A stretch of 64,000 bases of DNA, from the NCBI RefSeq assembly GCF_000373265.1, contig NZ_KB890766.1:342594-406593 (forward strand). The letters run 5' to 3'. The stretch comes from Pontibacter roseus DSM 17521 (GTDB lineage Bacteria; Bacteroidota; Bacteroidia; Cytophagales; Hymenobacteraceae). Position numbers and translations under genes: made by a program. The notes beneath the pieces were generated by a model. It was not told where the DNA came from. It searched no databases and was given only the letters and a program-made list of their open reading frames with translations. Below, piece by piece: positions 8,215-17,178 of the stretch (the first letter of the stretch is position 1; each line of letters opens with the position of its first letter).

Positions 8215-9493
8215 CATACCTTTTGTGATAAGCACTTTCGTGCTGCTGCTGATGGCGACTTCTGCCGTCGGCAGTACATTGAAAGTGTGCACCACTTGCT
8301 CCTATACCTCTGTGAAACAGGCGATAGCCAAAGCCAAACCCGGCGACACCATCCTGATTGAAAGCGGGGTATACCAGGAGCACGGAATTGAGATAAACAA
8401 ACCCTTGACCATCTTAGGGCGTAACAACCCGGTAATAGACGGCAACTTCAAAGGCCAGATTTTCACCATCACATCCGACAACGTGACGGTGGAGGGACTT
8501 ACCTTGAAGAACATTGCCACCAGCTATACCCGCGACGATGCCGCCATCCGTGTGGTGGAGCGCAGCAACGTCCGTATACTTAACAACACCATCTTGAATA
8601 CCTTCTTCGGCATATACCTCCAAAACTCAGACAACTGTGTGATAAAGGGCAATGTGGTGACGGGACAGGATGTGACCGATATGAACGAATCGGCGCTGGG
8701 CAACGCCATACACCTGTGGTACTGCGATAATGCCGTCATCAGCAACAATCGGGTAAAAGGCCACCGCGATGGCATCTACCTGGAGTTTGTGAAGGACAGC
8801 GAGGTGAAAAACAACCTGAGCCAGAACAACCTGCGCTACGGCCTGCACTTCATGTTCTCTGACCGCAACGTGTATACCCACAACATCTTCCGTAAGAACG
8901 GTGCCGGTGTGGCCGTGATGTATACCCGGGACATCCGAATGGAAAACAATACCTTTGAAGACAACTGGGGTGCCGCGGCGTACGGCCTGCTGCTGAAGGA
9001 TATCAGCAACAGCGTCATCCACAACAACACGTTCCGTCGCAACACCACCGGTATTTACATGGAGAGCTCTAACCGTCTGGACATACAGCGCAACAGCTTT
9101 GACCGCAACGGTTGGGCCATCCGGCTGCTGAGCAGCTGCTCCGACGATGTGTTTAAATTGAATAACTTTACAGGAAACTCTTTTGATGTATCCACCAATG
9201 GTAACTCCACCCTGAACACCTTCAGCAACAACTACTGGGACAAGTACAGCGGTTACAACCTGGACAAAGACCAGGTAGGCGACGTGCCGTACCGCCCGGT
9301 GAGCCTGTACTCCATGCTGGTGGAGCGGGTGCCGCCATCTGTGATGTTTATGCGCAGTTTCATGGTGGACATGATGGATAATATTGAGAAGGTGCTGCCT
9401 AGCTTCATACCAGAGAACCTGGTGGACGAGCAGCCCATGATGAATAAGATAGATTATGATAACGATAGAAAACTTGCGCAAGTCGTACGGTAA
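8198..9493 (+). CDS. nosD: NosD periplasmic copper-insertion protein, copy 1
   Basis: A 431-residue secreted protein with a signal peptide (about residues 1-26) followed by a right-handed parallel beta-helix built from repeats of the type N-x-I-x-x-N (for example IRILNNTILNT, VIHNNTFRRN). This is the CASH/NosD fold. NosD works with the NosF/NosY ABC transporter in assembling the CuZ site of NosZ. A mature N-terminal Cys pair (KVCTTCSYTS) is kept in both copies and could take part in sulfur or copper transfer. The gene overlaps nosL by 17 bases and nosF by 38, so translation is likely coupled. Confidence 0.95.
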   Translation: MKNLTNIPFVISTFVLLLMATSAVGSTLKVCTTCSYTSVKQAIAKAKPGDTILIESGVYQEHGIEINKPLTILGRNNPVIDGNFKGQIFTITSDNVTVEGLTLKNIATSYTRDDAAIRVVERSNVRILNNTILNTFFGIYLQNSDNCVIKGNVVTGQDVTDMNESALGNAIHLWYCDNAVISNNRVKGHRDGIYLEFVKDSEVKNNLSQNNLRYGLHFMFSDRNVYTHNIFRKNGAGVAVMYTRDIRMENNTFEDNWGAAAYGLLLKDISNSVIHNNTFRRNTTGIYMESSNRLDIQRNSFDRNGWAIRLLSSCSDDVFKLNNFTGNSFDVSTNGNSTLNTFSNNYWDKYSGYNLDKDQVGDVPYRPVSLYSMLVERVPPSVMFMRSFMVDMMDNIEKVLPSFIPENLVDEQPMMNKIDYDNDRKLAQVVR

Positions 9494-10163
9494 GCTTCAG
9501 GTCCTGAATGATGTGTCTGTCACTTTCGATGCAGGGAAAGTGGTTTCTGTCATAGGACCAAACGGTGCAGGCAAGACCACCGTGAGCAAGTGCATACTGG
9601 GTATGGTGCTGCCCGACAGCGGCGACATCAGAATAAACGGCGAGAGTGTGCTGAACAAGCACGCCTACCGGAGCCAAATCGGCTATATGCCGCAGATAGG
9701 GAAGTACCCCGAAAACATGAAAATCCGGCAGGTAATCGAGATGATTCGCGACATCCGGAAAGACGTGAAGGAGGTGGACGAAGAGCTAATCGGTCTGTAC
9801 GGACTGAAGGACATGTACGACAAGCGCATGGGCTCCCTGTCGGGGGGCACCAAGCAGAAGGTGAGCGCGGCACTGGCCTTTATGTTCAATCCGCAAATCC
9901 TGATTCTGGACGAGCCCACCGCTGGCCTTGATCCCATCTCCGCCGAAATCCTGAAAAGCAAAATCCTGAAGGAGAAGAAGAAGGGCAAGCTGATTCTGAT
10001 TACCTCGCACATCATGAGCGAGGTGGAGGAAGTGGCCGATGAGGTACTTTGTCTGGTGGACGGGCAGGTGAAATTCCATGAGACCATTAAGAGCATCAAA
10101 GCGCAGGCGAACGAGGAAAGACTGAGCCGCGCCATCGCCAAAATCATGAACGGGGAGGACTAA
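9456..10163 (+). CDS. nosF: NosF ABC transporter ATPase, copy 1
   Basis: A 235-residue cytosolic ATPase with Walker A GPNGAGKTT, signature LSGGTKQK, Walker B LILDEPTAGLD and the H-loop TSHIMSEVEE. It powers the NosFY transporter needed for CuZ biogenesis. It overlaps the end of nosD by 38 bases and is followed after 3 bases by nosY. The first residues (MITIENLRKSYG) fit the family start. Confidence 0.95.
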   Translation: MITIENLRKSYGKLQVLNDVSVTFDAGKVVSVIGPNGAGKTTVSKCILGMVLPDSGDIRINGESVLNKHAYRSQIGYMPQIGKYPENMKIRQVIEMIRDIRKDVKEVDEELIGLYGLKDMYDKRMGSLSGGTKQKVSAALAFMFNPQILILDEPTAGLDPISAEILKSKILKEKKKGKLILITSHIMSEVEEVADEVLCLVDGQVKFHETIKSIKAQANEERLSRAIAKIMNGED

Positions 10164-10166
10164 GCC

Positions 10167-10934
10167 ATGAGTAAGATAATCAAATACGTTTTCTACGATA
10201 TCGTCAAGAACAGAATCGTTCTGGCCTATACCTTGTTTCTGCTGCTGCTTTCGATTGGCCTGTTCAACCTGGGCGGCAGCCCGGACAAAGCCTTGCTGAG
10301 CCTGCTGAACCTGGTGCTGCTGACCGTACCGCTCATCAGCATCGTGTTTGCCACTACGCACTTCTACAACTCCTATGAGTTCATAGAGCTGCTGGTGGCG
10401 CAGCCCATCAACCGCAAGAAGATATTCATGAGTGAGTACCTGGGTGTGGCCTGCTCGCTATCGGGAGCGTTCGTGCTGGGAGTGGGCGTGCCGGTGCTGG
10501 TTTTCGGAGCGAGCACCACAGGGCTATACCTGGTGCTGACCGGTGTCTTCATCACCTTCATCTTCGTGGCCATGGCTTTCCTGGCTTCCGTCATCACCCG
10601 CGACAAAGCCAAAGGTATAGGTATAGCCTTGCTGCTGTGGTTCTACTTCGCGTTGATTTACGATGGCATCGTGCTGTTCATCCTGTATTCCTTTGCCGAT
10701 TACCCGCTGGAAAAAGCCACCCTCGCCCTTACGGCACTCAACCCAATCGACCTGGGCAGAATCATCGTGCTGCTGAACCTCGACGTGTCGGCACTGATGG
10801 GCTATACGGGTGCGCTCTACAAGAGTATCTTGGGAAGCCTATGGGGGATAGGTTTGGCCTTCGGATTGCTGTTGCTCTGGATTATCGTGCCGGTAATGGG
10901 CTCCAGAAGGATTTTCTCGCGAAGGGATTTGTAA
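10167..10934 (+). CDS. nosY: NosY ABC transporter permease (only copy)
   Basis: A 255-residue integral membrane protein with about six helices, of the ABC-2 permease type. It pairs with NosF; together with NosD it is needed to assemble the Cu-S site of NosZ. It begins 3 bases after nosF and ends just before a strong terminator (10972-11002). The second nos cluster has no counterpart, so this permease may have to serve NosF from both clusters. Confidence 0.93.
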   Translation: MSKIIKYVFYDIVKNRIVLAYTLFLLLLSIGLFNLGGSPDKALLSLLNLVLLTVPLISIVFATTHFYNSYEFIELLVAQPINRKKIFMSEYLGVACSLSGAFVLGVGVPVLVFGASTTGLYLVLTGVFITFIFVAMAFLASVITRDKAKGIGIALLLWFYFALIYDGIVLFILYSFADYPLEKATLALTALNPIDLGRIIVLLNLDVSALMGYTGALYKSILGSLWGIGLAFGLLLLWIIVPVMGSRRIFSRRDL

Positions 10935-10971
10935 AGTATCAGACCTCTATTTAAGAATTAGTCATTAACGA

Positions 10972-11002
10972 AAAGAGCGCCGGAATCAATCCGGCGCTCT
11001 TT
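10972..11002. terminator. Terminator after nosY
   Basis: A 12-bp perfect GC-rich stem (10972-10983 with 10991-11002), 7-base loop, then TCTTTTT-rich sequence. It closes nos cluster 1. The A-run on the other side suggests it also ends the opposing small lipoprotein gene at 11025-11246. Confidence 0.85.
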
Positions 11003-11024
11003 CTTTTTATGGTGCTTTTAGCGA

Positions 11025-11246
11025 CTACTGCTCCTTCCTGTCATCAATTTCGGTTGCAGATGTTATGGTGTCGATTTCGAAGTTCTCTGCTGAGTCGGAG
11101 TCCATTTCCAGTTGAGGGTTTTGTTCTTGCCCAGCCCCGATTTCTACCTCTTCATTTATCGTGTTATCCTCCCTTTCTGCATCCGTATTGTTGCCACCGC
11201 AAGCAAATGCAATCAATCCAATCGATATAAATAATAGCTTTTTCAT
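11025..11246 (-). CDS. Small acidic lipoprotein between the nos clusters
   Basis: A 73-residue product with a short signal peptide and lipobox AFAC (Cys16) followed by GGNN. The rest is very acidic (many Glu/Asp) and has no recognised domain. It is the only gene between the two nos clusters and points against them, ending in a shared bidirectional terminator. It may be a remnant of the original junction or an independent gene. No function is recognised. Confidence 0.6.
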   Translation of the reverse strand: MKKLLFISIGLIAFACGGNNTDAEREDNTINEEVEIGAGQEQNPQLEMDSDSAENFEIDTITSATEIDDRKEQ

Positions 11247-11438
11247 AGTATTCTTTTTGGTTGCAGTCCTTTAAAACGCGCTACCTATCAGTTAGTTACA
11301 CTTATGTGAGGTGCTAATGAAAAACTATATGAGAAAACTAAGTTAGCCATGCACTTACAGGCCAAACAATAACTGTCAATGAATCAATGCGTAAGACACT
11401 AACAAACTATGCCAAATTTCCAAAAGCCTTAAACAATT

Positions 11439-11984
11439 ATGAAAAAACGACCAGTCACAACCAACAAAGCTTTTGCAGCCCGCCTTCTAAAGCCTGTACA
11501 ACATGGATTCGTAGCCATACTATGTGGCGCACTGCTGTTCAGTTGCTCTTCAGGCGAGAACGAAAACAAGGGTGCTGATGCACAGGAACAGACCGGCCTG
11601 GCCCACCAGCAACCCGAGGCTCCAGTAGAGGATAACGGATTAGGAATCGGACCTATCACCTCCGTTGAGGTAAGCGCCGATATTGACCAAGCCCTGGCAG
11701 CTGAAGGTAAAACCATCTTCGAGAGCAAATGTTCAGCCTGTCATACCTTGACCGACCAAAAAGTAGTGGGACCAGGACTTCTGGGGGTTACCGAGCGACG
11801 CAAATCAGAGTGGATTATGAACATGGTCATCAACCCGGAAGAGATGACCAAAAAAGACCCTACCGCCAAGAAACTGCTGGCTGAGCACTTGACGCAGATG
11901 ACTAATCAGGATATCTCTGAGAAGGATGCGCGTGCCCTTTTAGAGTTCATGAGATTGAACGATTTAGAAGCTCAAGGAAAGTAA
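11439..11984 (+). CDS. Cytochrome c lipoprotein of nos cluster 2
   Basis: A 181-residue paralogue of the product of 4340-4867. It has an N-terminal hydrophobic segment with lipobox ending in Cys36, heme motif CSACH at residues 98-102, and the same LTQMTNQD region with the likely Met ligand. The linker (GLAHQQPEAPVEDNGLGIGP) is nearly the same as in copy 1, while the first 50 residues differ. It starts nos cluster 2, 17 bases before nosZ copy 2, and is the probable electron donor to it. Its upstream region lacks the TGAC-N4-GTCA operator seen before copy 1. Confidence 0.9.
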   Translation: MKKRPVTTNKAFAARLLKPVQHGFVAILCGALLFSCSSGENENKGADAQEQTGLAHQQPEAPVEDNGLGIGPITSVEVSADIDQALAAEGKTIFESKCSACHTLTDQKVVGPGLLGVTERRKSEWIMNMVINPEEMTKKDPTAKKLLAEHLTQMTNQDISEKDARALLEFMRLNDLEAQGK

Positions 11985-12000
11985 ACCAACCCAATTTACT

Positions 12001-14043
12001 ATGCTAAAATTGACGTATGATTTCAAGAGGCTGTCGAACAGGTTGCAGAGCATGCTCCTGCTGTTGACAGCCGGTGCCGTGCTGCAAAGCTGCGGCGACT
12101 CTGACAAGGCCAGCACTGCAAACGACTCCGTGGCAGACGATGCCGCCCAGGCGGTTTATGTAAAGCCTGGCGAGCACGACGAACTGTATTCCTTCCTGTC
12201 AGGCGGTTTCAACGGACAGGTATCGGTATATGGCATTCCGTCGGGCAGGCTGCTGAAAGTGATTCCGGTGTTCTCGCAGTTTCCTGAAAATGGTTATGGT
12301 TACAACGAGGAGACCAAGCCTATGCTGATGACTTCGCACGGATTCGTTCCTTGGGATGACTTGCACCACCCGAAACTCTCCCGAACCGATGGGATGGCAG
12401 ACGGCAAATATCTATACGTGAACGGCAACAACACTCCCCGCGTGGCGAAAGTGGATTTGACGACTTTCGAGACCGTAGAGATTATGGAGATACCCAACTC
12501 AGCCGGTAACCACTGCTCGCCGTACCCAACCAATAACAACGAGTACATTCTAGCGGGTACACGCTTTAGCGTGCCGATAAACACCGATAAAGCTGGAGTG
12601 GCAGATGCTAGTCTGGCAGAGTATAAAGACAAGTTCCGTGGCTCTATCTCTTTCATCAAGACAAATGAAAAGGATGGCCAAATGGAGCTGGACTTCCAGG
12701 TACTGGTACCAGGCTTCGACTATGACTTGGCCAACGGTGGCAAAGGTCCATCCGGAGACTGGGTATTCTTTACGACCTACAATACCGAGAAAGCCTCTAC
12801 ACTGAAAGAACTCGGTGCCTCCCAGAACGACCGGGATTATTTGGCAGCCATCAACTGGAAACTGGCCGCCAAGTATGCGGCAGAGGGCAAAGCGCATGAG
12901 ATGCCTGCTAATTATTATCACAACGTCATGGACCACGGCACGCACAAAGCCACCTCTAATGTTAAAAAGACGGTTCGCTACTTGCTTCCCGAAGAGTGCC
13001 CCGGTATGATGTATCTGATTCCAGCGCCTAAATCACCACACGGCATCGACGTGGACCCAAGCGGGGAATACATGGTGGTGAACGGTAAACTGGCCTCTTC
13101 GCTTCCTGTCTTCTCTTTCTCTAAAATGCAGAAGGCCATCGAGAACAAGGATTTTGACGGCGAGGTGAATGGCATACCTGTTTTCAAGTACGAGTCTGTG
13201 CTGCATGCTGAGGTGAAAGAGCCAGGCCTGGGACCGTTGCACACCGAGTTTGACGGCAAAGGAAACGCTTACTCTACCATGTTCGTGTCCTCAGAAGTGG
13301 TGAAGTGGAGTTTGGAAGACTTCCAGGTGAAAGACAGACTGCCGGTATACTACTCTCCTGGACACCTGCTCATACCTGGCGGCGATACCAGAGAGCCTTA
13401 TGGCAAGTACCTGGTGGTGATGAACAAAATCACCAAAGATCGCTACCTGCCAACCGGGCCTGAACTGCTGCACTCGGCACAGCTGATTGACATCAGTGGC
13501 GAAAAGATGCGCATGCTACTCGACTTCCCAACACTAGCCGAGCCGCACTACGCACAGGCCATACCTGCTGACAAGGTTGCGCCTAACAGCGTGAAGTTCT
13601 TCAAACTGGACCAGAACACTCACCCGGATGCTGTGAAGTCGGAGAAGGATGTGAGTGTGACACGCCAGGGCAGAACCGTAAAGGTGAACATGACCTCCAT
13701 CCGAAGCCATTTCACACCAGATAACATTGAAGGTGTGCAGGTAGGAGATACCGTGATTTTCCACGTGACCAACCTGGAACAGGACTGGGACGTGCCGCAC
13801 GGATTTGCGGTGATGGGTGCTAACAACGCCGAGACCCTCATCATGCCAGGCGCTACCCAATCGCTGAGATGGGTGCCGAAGCAGGAAGGCGTGTACCCCT
13901 TCTACTGTACTGACTTCTGCTCAGCACTGCACCAGGAAATGCAGGGTTATGTGCGGGTTTCGCCAAGAGGAGCCAATGTTCCGCTGAAGTTCTCGACGGG
14001 TGAGAAAAAACCAGTACCGCCAGCTCAGGCATCAGTTAATTAA
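12001..14043 (+). CDS. nosZ: Nitrous-oxide reductase NosZ, copy 2 (clade II)
   Basis: A second full-length NosZ, also 680 residues, clearly paralogous to copy 1 but changed at many positions. It has a Sec-type signal with lipobox-like LQSC (Cys31), CuZ histidines in LHHPKLS, GNHCSP, SPHGIDVD, PLHTEFDG, SPGHLL and AEPHYAQA, and CuA ligands C636-x3-C640-x3-H644-x2-M647. All ligands are kept, so it should be active. One copy-1 histidine outside the ligand set (EPHG) is Tyr here. The most variable parts are the lipoprotein linker and the C-terminal tail. Confidence 0.97.
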   Translation: MLKLTYDFKRLSNRLQSMLLLLTAGAVLQSCGDSDKASTANDSVADDAAQAVYVKPGEHDELYSFLSGGFNGQVSVYGIPSGRLLKVIPVFSQFPENGYGYNEETKPMLMTSHGFVPWDDLHHPKLSRTDGMADGKYLYVNGNNTPRVAKVDLTTFETVEIMEIPNSAGNHCSPYPTNNNEYILAGTRFSVPINTDKAGVADASLAEYKDKFRGSISFIKTNEKDGQMELDFQVLVPGFDYDLANGGKGPSGDWVFFTTYNTEKASTLKELGASQNDRDYLAAINWKLAAKYAAEGKAHEMPANYYHNVMDHGTHKATSNVKKTVRYLLPEECPGMMYLIPAPKSPHGIDVDPSGEYMVVNGKLASSLPVFSFSKMQKAIENKDFDGEVNGIPVFKYESVLHAEVKEPGLGPLHTEFDGKGNAYSTMFVSSEVVKWSLEDFQVKDRLPVYYSPGHLLIPGGDTREPYGKYLVVMNKITKDRYLPTGPELLHSAQLIDISGEKMRMLLDFPTLAEPHYAQAIPADKVAPNSVKFFKLDQNTHPDAVKSEKDVSVTRQGRTVKVNMTSIRSHFTPDNIEGVQVGDTVIFHVTNLEQDWDVPHGFAVMGANNAETLIMPGATQSLRWVPKQEGVYPFYCTDFCSALHQEMQGYVRVSPRGANVPLKFSTGEKKPVPPAQASVN

Positions 14044-14060
14044 ATTGCTCTGAGTTGGCT

Positions 14061-14097
14061 ACACAGCGGGGTTTGTCTTGGGCAGGCTCCGCTGTGT
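14061..14097 (+). terminator. Hairpin downstream of nosZ copy 2
   Basis: A 9-bp stem (14061-14069 with 14089-14097) followed by TTTTTAT: an intrinsic-terminator shape between nosZ copy 2 and its accessory genes. Copy 1 has a hairpin in the same place. Confidence 0.7.
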
Positions 14098-14128
14098 TTT
14101 TATAGGGCTAACCTTAACAACAAAAGCG

Positions 14129-14722
14129 ATGAACGTATACCTGAGAATACTGATGGTGGTGGCAGCCTTGTCACTGGGCCTGCTGTTCCTATACCCCATG
14201 TGGAAGATTTACCTGGAAGCACCCCAATATCCGGAGGGGTTGGAGCTCCACATCTGGGTGAACAAGCTCGGAGGCAGCTCTGAGAGCGTACTGCAGAACT
14301 TCAACATCCTGAACCACTACATCGGTATGGAAAAAATCAATCCGGATTCCTTCGCCGAACTGAAGTACATGCCCTACATCGTGGTGCTCTTCATGGTCAC
14401 CGGTGTACTGATTGGGCTGATTGGCAAACCAAAACTGGTGCTGATATGGGTGGTGCTGCTGGCTATAGCCGGGGCTGCCGGTATACTGGACTTCTACCTC
14501 TGGCTCGTGAAATTCGGCACCAACCTGGACCCTACGGCGCCTATCAAGGTACCCGGTATGACCTACATTCCTCCTTTGTTTGGAAGCAAGCAGTTGCTTA
14601 ACTTCTCAGCGCTCTCACTGCCTTCCTGGGGAGCCCTGGGCATATTCCTGGCGATTGTGATAGCTGGTGTGGTATACGTCGTAAGCAGGAAACATACGAA
14701 ACGAGAACTAACCTATTCGTGA
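14129..14722 (+). CDS. Nos-cluster membrane protein (NosB-like by position), copy 2
   Basis: Paralogue of 7148-7759. The ATG at 14129 is chosen because the product then starts like copy 1 (MNVYLRILMVVAALSLGLLF). A further upstream in-frame start at 14078 lies inside the terminator hairpin. From there it has 197 residues and about four membrane helices. The loop WVNKLGGSSESVLQNFN and the segment LDFYLWLVKFGTNLDP are unchanged between copies, marking them as functionally important. It overlaps the GTG start of nosL copy 2. Confidence 0.85.
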   Translation: MNVYLRILMVVAALSLGLLFLYPMWKIYLEAPQYPEGLELHIWVNKLGGSSESVLQNFNILNHYIGMEKINPDSFAELKYMPYIVVLFMVTGVLIGLIGKPKLVLIWVVLLAIAGAAGILDFYLWLVKFGTNLDPTAPIKVPGMTYIPPLFGSKQLLNFSALSLPSWGALGIFLAIVIAGVVYVVSRKHTKRELTYS

Positions 14723-15198
14723 CCCTTAAACGCATGAAATCCAAGTCTATTCATACGCTTAGCCTGCTGGCTATGCTCTTTCTTTTTGCCGCCTGCTCCG
14801 TGGAGCCTCAAGCCATTCCGTACGGGCAGGCCAACTGCACGCACTGCAACATGACCATTTCGGACAACAGGTATGGCGCCGAACTGGTAAACGACAAAGG
14901 AAAAGCGTTCTTCTTCGATGCGGCCGAGTGCCTGGCTGCCTACGTATCCGAGCAACCCGAGCTGCAGGAGAACGCTTCTTTTGTGCTAGTGACGGACTAT
15001 ACCAACCCGGGAAATCTGATAGAGGTAAAAAACGCCCATTTCCTGCAGAGCCCGAAACTACCCAGCCCCATGGGCATGAACCTGACGGCGCTGGCAGATG
15101 ACTTAACCGCTAAACAAATGGAGCAGAAGCATGGCGGGACCCTGCTTACCTGGGACCAAGTGCTTACTGCTGTTCAAAACGATGCTAAATTTCACTAA
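14719..15198 (+). CDS. nosL: NosL copper-chaperone lipoprotein, copy 2
   Basis: A 159-residue product if translation starts at the GTG that overlaps the preceding stop (GTGA). An ATG at 14734 is the alternative. It has a signal peptide with lipobox FAAC (Cys26) and copper motif C40-x2-C43-x-M45 (CTHCNM). It retains the DAAECLAAY and SPMGMNL segments seen in copy 1. The 17-base overlap with nosD is the same as in cluster 1. Confidence 0.92.
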   Translation: MTLKRMKSKSIHTLSLLAMLFLFAACSVEPQAIPYGQANCTHCNMTISDNRYGAELVNDKGKAFFFDAAECLAAYVSEQPELQENASFVLVTDYTNPGNLIEVKNAHFLQSPKLPSPMGMNLTALADDLTAKQMEQKHGGTLLTWDQVLTAVQNDAKFH

Positions 15199-16507
15199 AA
15201 GGCTCCTGCAGGTGGCTGGCACCCTGCTGCTACCGCTGAGCATACAACCGGTCATGGCCAACACCCTGGAAGTCTGCAAGACCTGCAGCTATACCTCCGT
15301 AAAGCAGGCAGTGCAACAGGCTGCACCCGGAGACACGGTGCTCGTTACGGGCGGCACCTACCAGGAATCTGGAATCGAAATTAAAAAACCGGTACACCTG
15401 CTTGCCCAAAACAAGGCGGTGATAGATGGCAATTTCACAGGCCAAATCATCACCGTGATGGCCGATGATGTGACCATTGAAGGATTCACGCTGAAGAACA
15501 TCGCCACCAGCTATACCCGCGACGATGCCGCCATCCGCGTGCTGCAGCGCAGCAACATCCGCATCCTCAACAACACCATCCTGAACACCTACTTTGGCAT
15601 TTACCTGCAGAACTCAGAAGACTGCGTAATCAAGGGCAATGTGGTGAAAGGGGAGCGGGGCGACAAAACAGAATCGGCGCTGGCGAATGCTATCCACCTG
15701 TACTACACCGACAACGTGGACATCAGTGACAACGTGGTACAGGGACACCGTGACGGCATCTACCTGGAGGTGGTGAAAAACAGCAAAGTGCACCGCAACA
15801 CCAGCCAGGACAACCAACGCTATGGCCTGCACTTCATGTTCTCCAACGGCAACACCTATACCTACAACATCTTCCGGAACAACGGGGCCGGCGTGGCCGT
15901 GATGTATACCGATGACGTGCGGATGGAGCACAACACATTTGAGAATAACTGGGGCGCCGCCTCCTACGGCCTGCTCTTAAAGGACATCCGCAACAGCGTC
16001 ATCCACAACAACACGTTCCGGCGCAACACCACGGGCATACACATGGAGAGTTCGAGCCGGCTGGACATCAAGAACAACGACTTCGAGCGCAATGGCTGGG
16101 CCATCAAACTAATGACCACCTGCGTAGACGATACTTTCCGACTGAACAATTTCACGGGTAATTCATTTGACATCAGCACCAACGGCACAAGCCAGCAGAA
16201 TCATTTTGAGAACAATTACTGGGAGAAATACACAGGCTACGATTTAGACAAAGATGGTATAGGTGATGTGCCATACCTGCCGGTGAGTCTGTACTCCATG
16301 CTGGTGGAGCGGGTTCCGCCGGCCGTCATGTTCATGCGCAGCTTCATGGTGGACCTGATGGACAACATGGAGAAAGTGCTGCCCAGCATCATACCCGACC
16401 AGTTGGTAGACAACCAGCCTGTCATGAAGAGGATAGACCATGGTAACGATAGAAAACTTGCACAAGTCCTACGGAAAACTGAAGGTGCTCCGGGACGTGA
16501 GCGTTGA
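15182..16507 (+). CDS. nosD: NosD periplasmic copper-insertion protein, copy 2
   Basis: The start at 15182 gives 441 residues with a proper signal peptide (MLNFTKRLLQVAGTLLLPLS) and matches the copy-1 overlap with nosL. An earlier in-frame ATG at 15131 would bury the signal. The mature protein begins with the conserved Cys pair (EVCKTCSYTS) and consists of NosD-type beta-helix repeats. The C-terminus extends past the start of nosF by 68 bases, longer than the 38 in copy 1, adding a tail (TEGAPGRER) absent from copy 1. Confidence 0.94.
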   Translation: MLNFTKRLLQVAGTLLLPLSIQPVMANTLEVCKTCSYTSVKQAVQQAAPGDTVLVTGGTYQESGIEIKKPVHLLAQNKAVIDGNFTGQIITVMADDVTIEGFTLKNIATSYTRDDAAIRVLQRSNIRILNNTILNTYFGIYLQNSEDCVIKGNVVKGERGDKTESALANAIHLYYTDNVDISDNVVQGHRDGIYLEVVKNSKVHRNTSQDNQRYGLHFMFSNGNTYTYNIFRNNGAGVAVMYTDDVRMEHNTFENNWGAASYGLLLKDIRNSVIHNNTFRRNTTGIHMESSSRLDIKNNDFERNGWAIKLMTTCVDDTFRLNNFTGNSFDISTNGTSQQNHFENNYWEKYTGYDLDKDGIGDVPYLPVSLYSMLVERVPPAVMFMRSFMVDLMDNMEKVLPSIIPDQLVDNQPVMKRIDHGNDRKLAQVLRKTEGAPGRER

Positions 16508-17156
16508 GTTCGGCGAAGGGCAGGTAGTGTCCATAATCGGGCCGAACGGGGCAGGCAAGACCACCATGGGCAAGTGCATACTGGGTATGGTGCTGCCCGA
16601 CAGCGGCGACATCAGACTGAACGGGGAGAGCGTGCTCCGAAAACATGCCTACCGCAGCCAGATTGGCTACATGCCGCAAATCGGTCGCTACCCCGAGAAC
16701 ATGAAGATACGGCAGGTGGTGGAGATGCTGCAGGACATACGCAAAGATGCTGCCCATACAGATGAAGAATTGATTGGACTGTATGCGCTGGAGAGCATGT
16801 ATGAGAAGCGCATGGGCTCCCTGTCGGGCGGCACCAAGCAGAAGGTAAGCGCAGCGCTGGCCTTCCTTTTCGACCCGCAGGTGCTCATCCTGGATGAACC
16901 CACCGCTGGCCTCGACCCCATCTCGGCCGAAATCCTGAAAAGCAAAATCCTGAAGGAGAAGAAAAAGGGCAAGCTGATTCTGATTACCTCGCACATCATG
17001 AGCGAGGTGGAGGAGGTGGCTGACAAGGTGCTTTGCCTGGTGGACGGGCGCATCAAGTTCTATGAAACCCTTGACTTCCTGAAGGAGCACACCCAGGAAG
17101 ACCGGCTGAGCCGCGCCATCGCAAAACTCATGGAGGAGGACGAAAATTTGCAGTAG
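16440..17156 (+). CDS. nosF: NosF ABC transporter ATPase, copy 2
   Basis: A 238-residue ATPase with Walker A GPNGAGKTT, signature LSGGTKQK, Walker B LILDEPTAGLD and TSHIMSEVEE, very close to copy 1. It is the last gene of cluster 2. No nosY follows; a long hairpin comes instead. The protein must therefore pair with the NosY of cluster 1, or be redundant. Confidence 0.94.
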   Translation: MVTIENLHKSYGKLKVLRDVSVEFGEGQVVSIIGPNGAGKTTMGKCILGMVLPDSGDIRLNGESVLRKHAYRSQIGYMPQIGRYPENMKIRQVVEMLQDIRKDAAHTDEELIGLYALESMYEKRMGSLSGGTKQKVSAALAFLFDPQVLILDEPTAGLDPISAEILKSKILKEKKKGKLILITSHIMSEVEEVADKVLCLVDGRIKFYETLDFLKEHTQEDRLSRAIAKLMEEDENLQ

Positions 17157-17178
17157 GGGCTAGTGCCTCCCGCCATAA

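Noticed and set aside
8627..9481. 284-codon open frame on the minus strand
   Set aside because: Antisense to nosD copy 1; the His/Val-rich product mirrors the repeats of the beta-helix.
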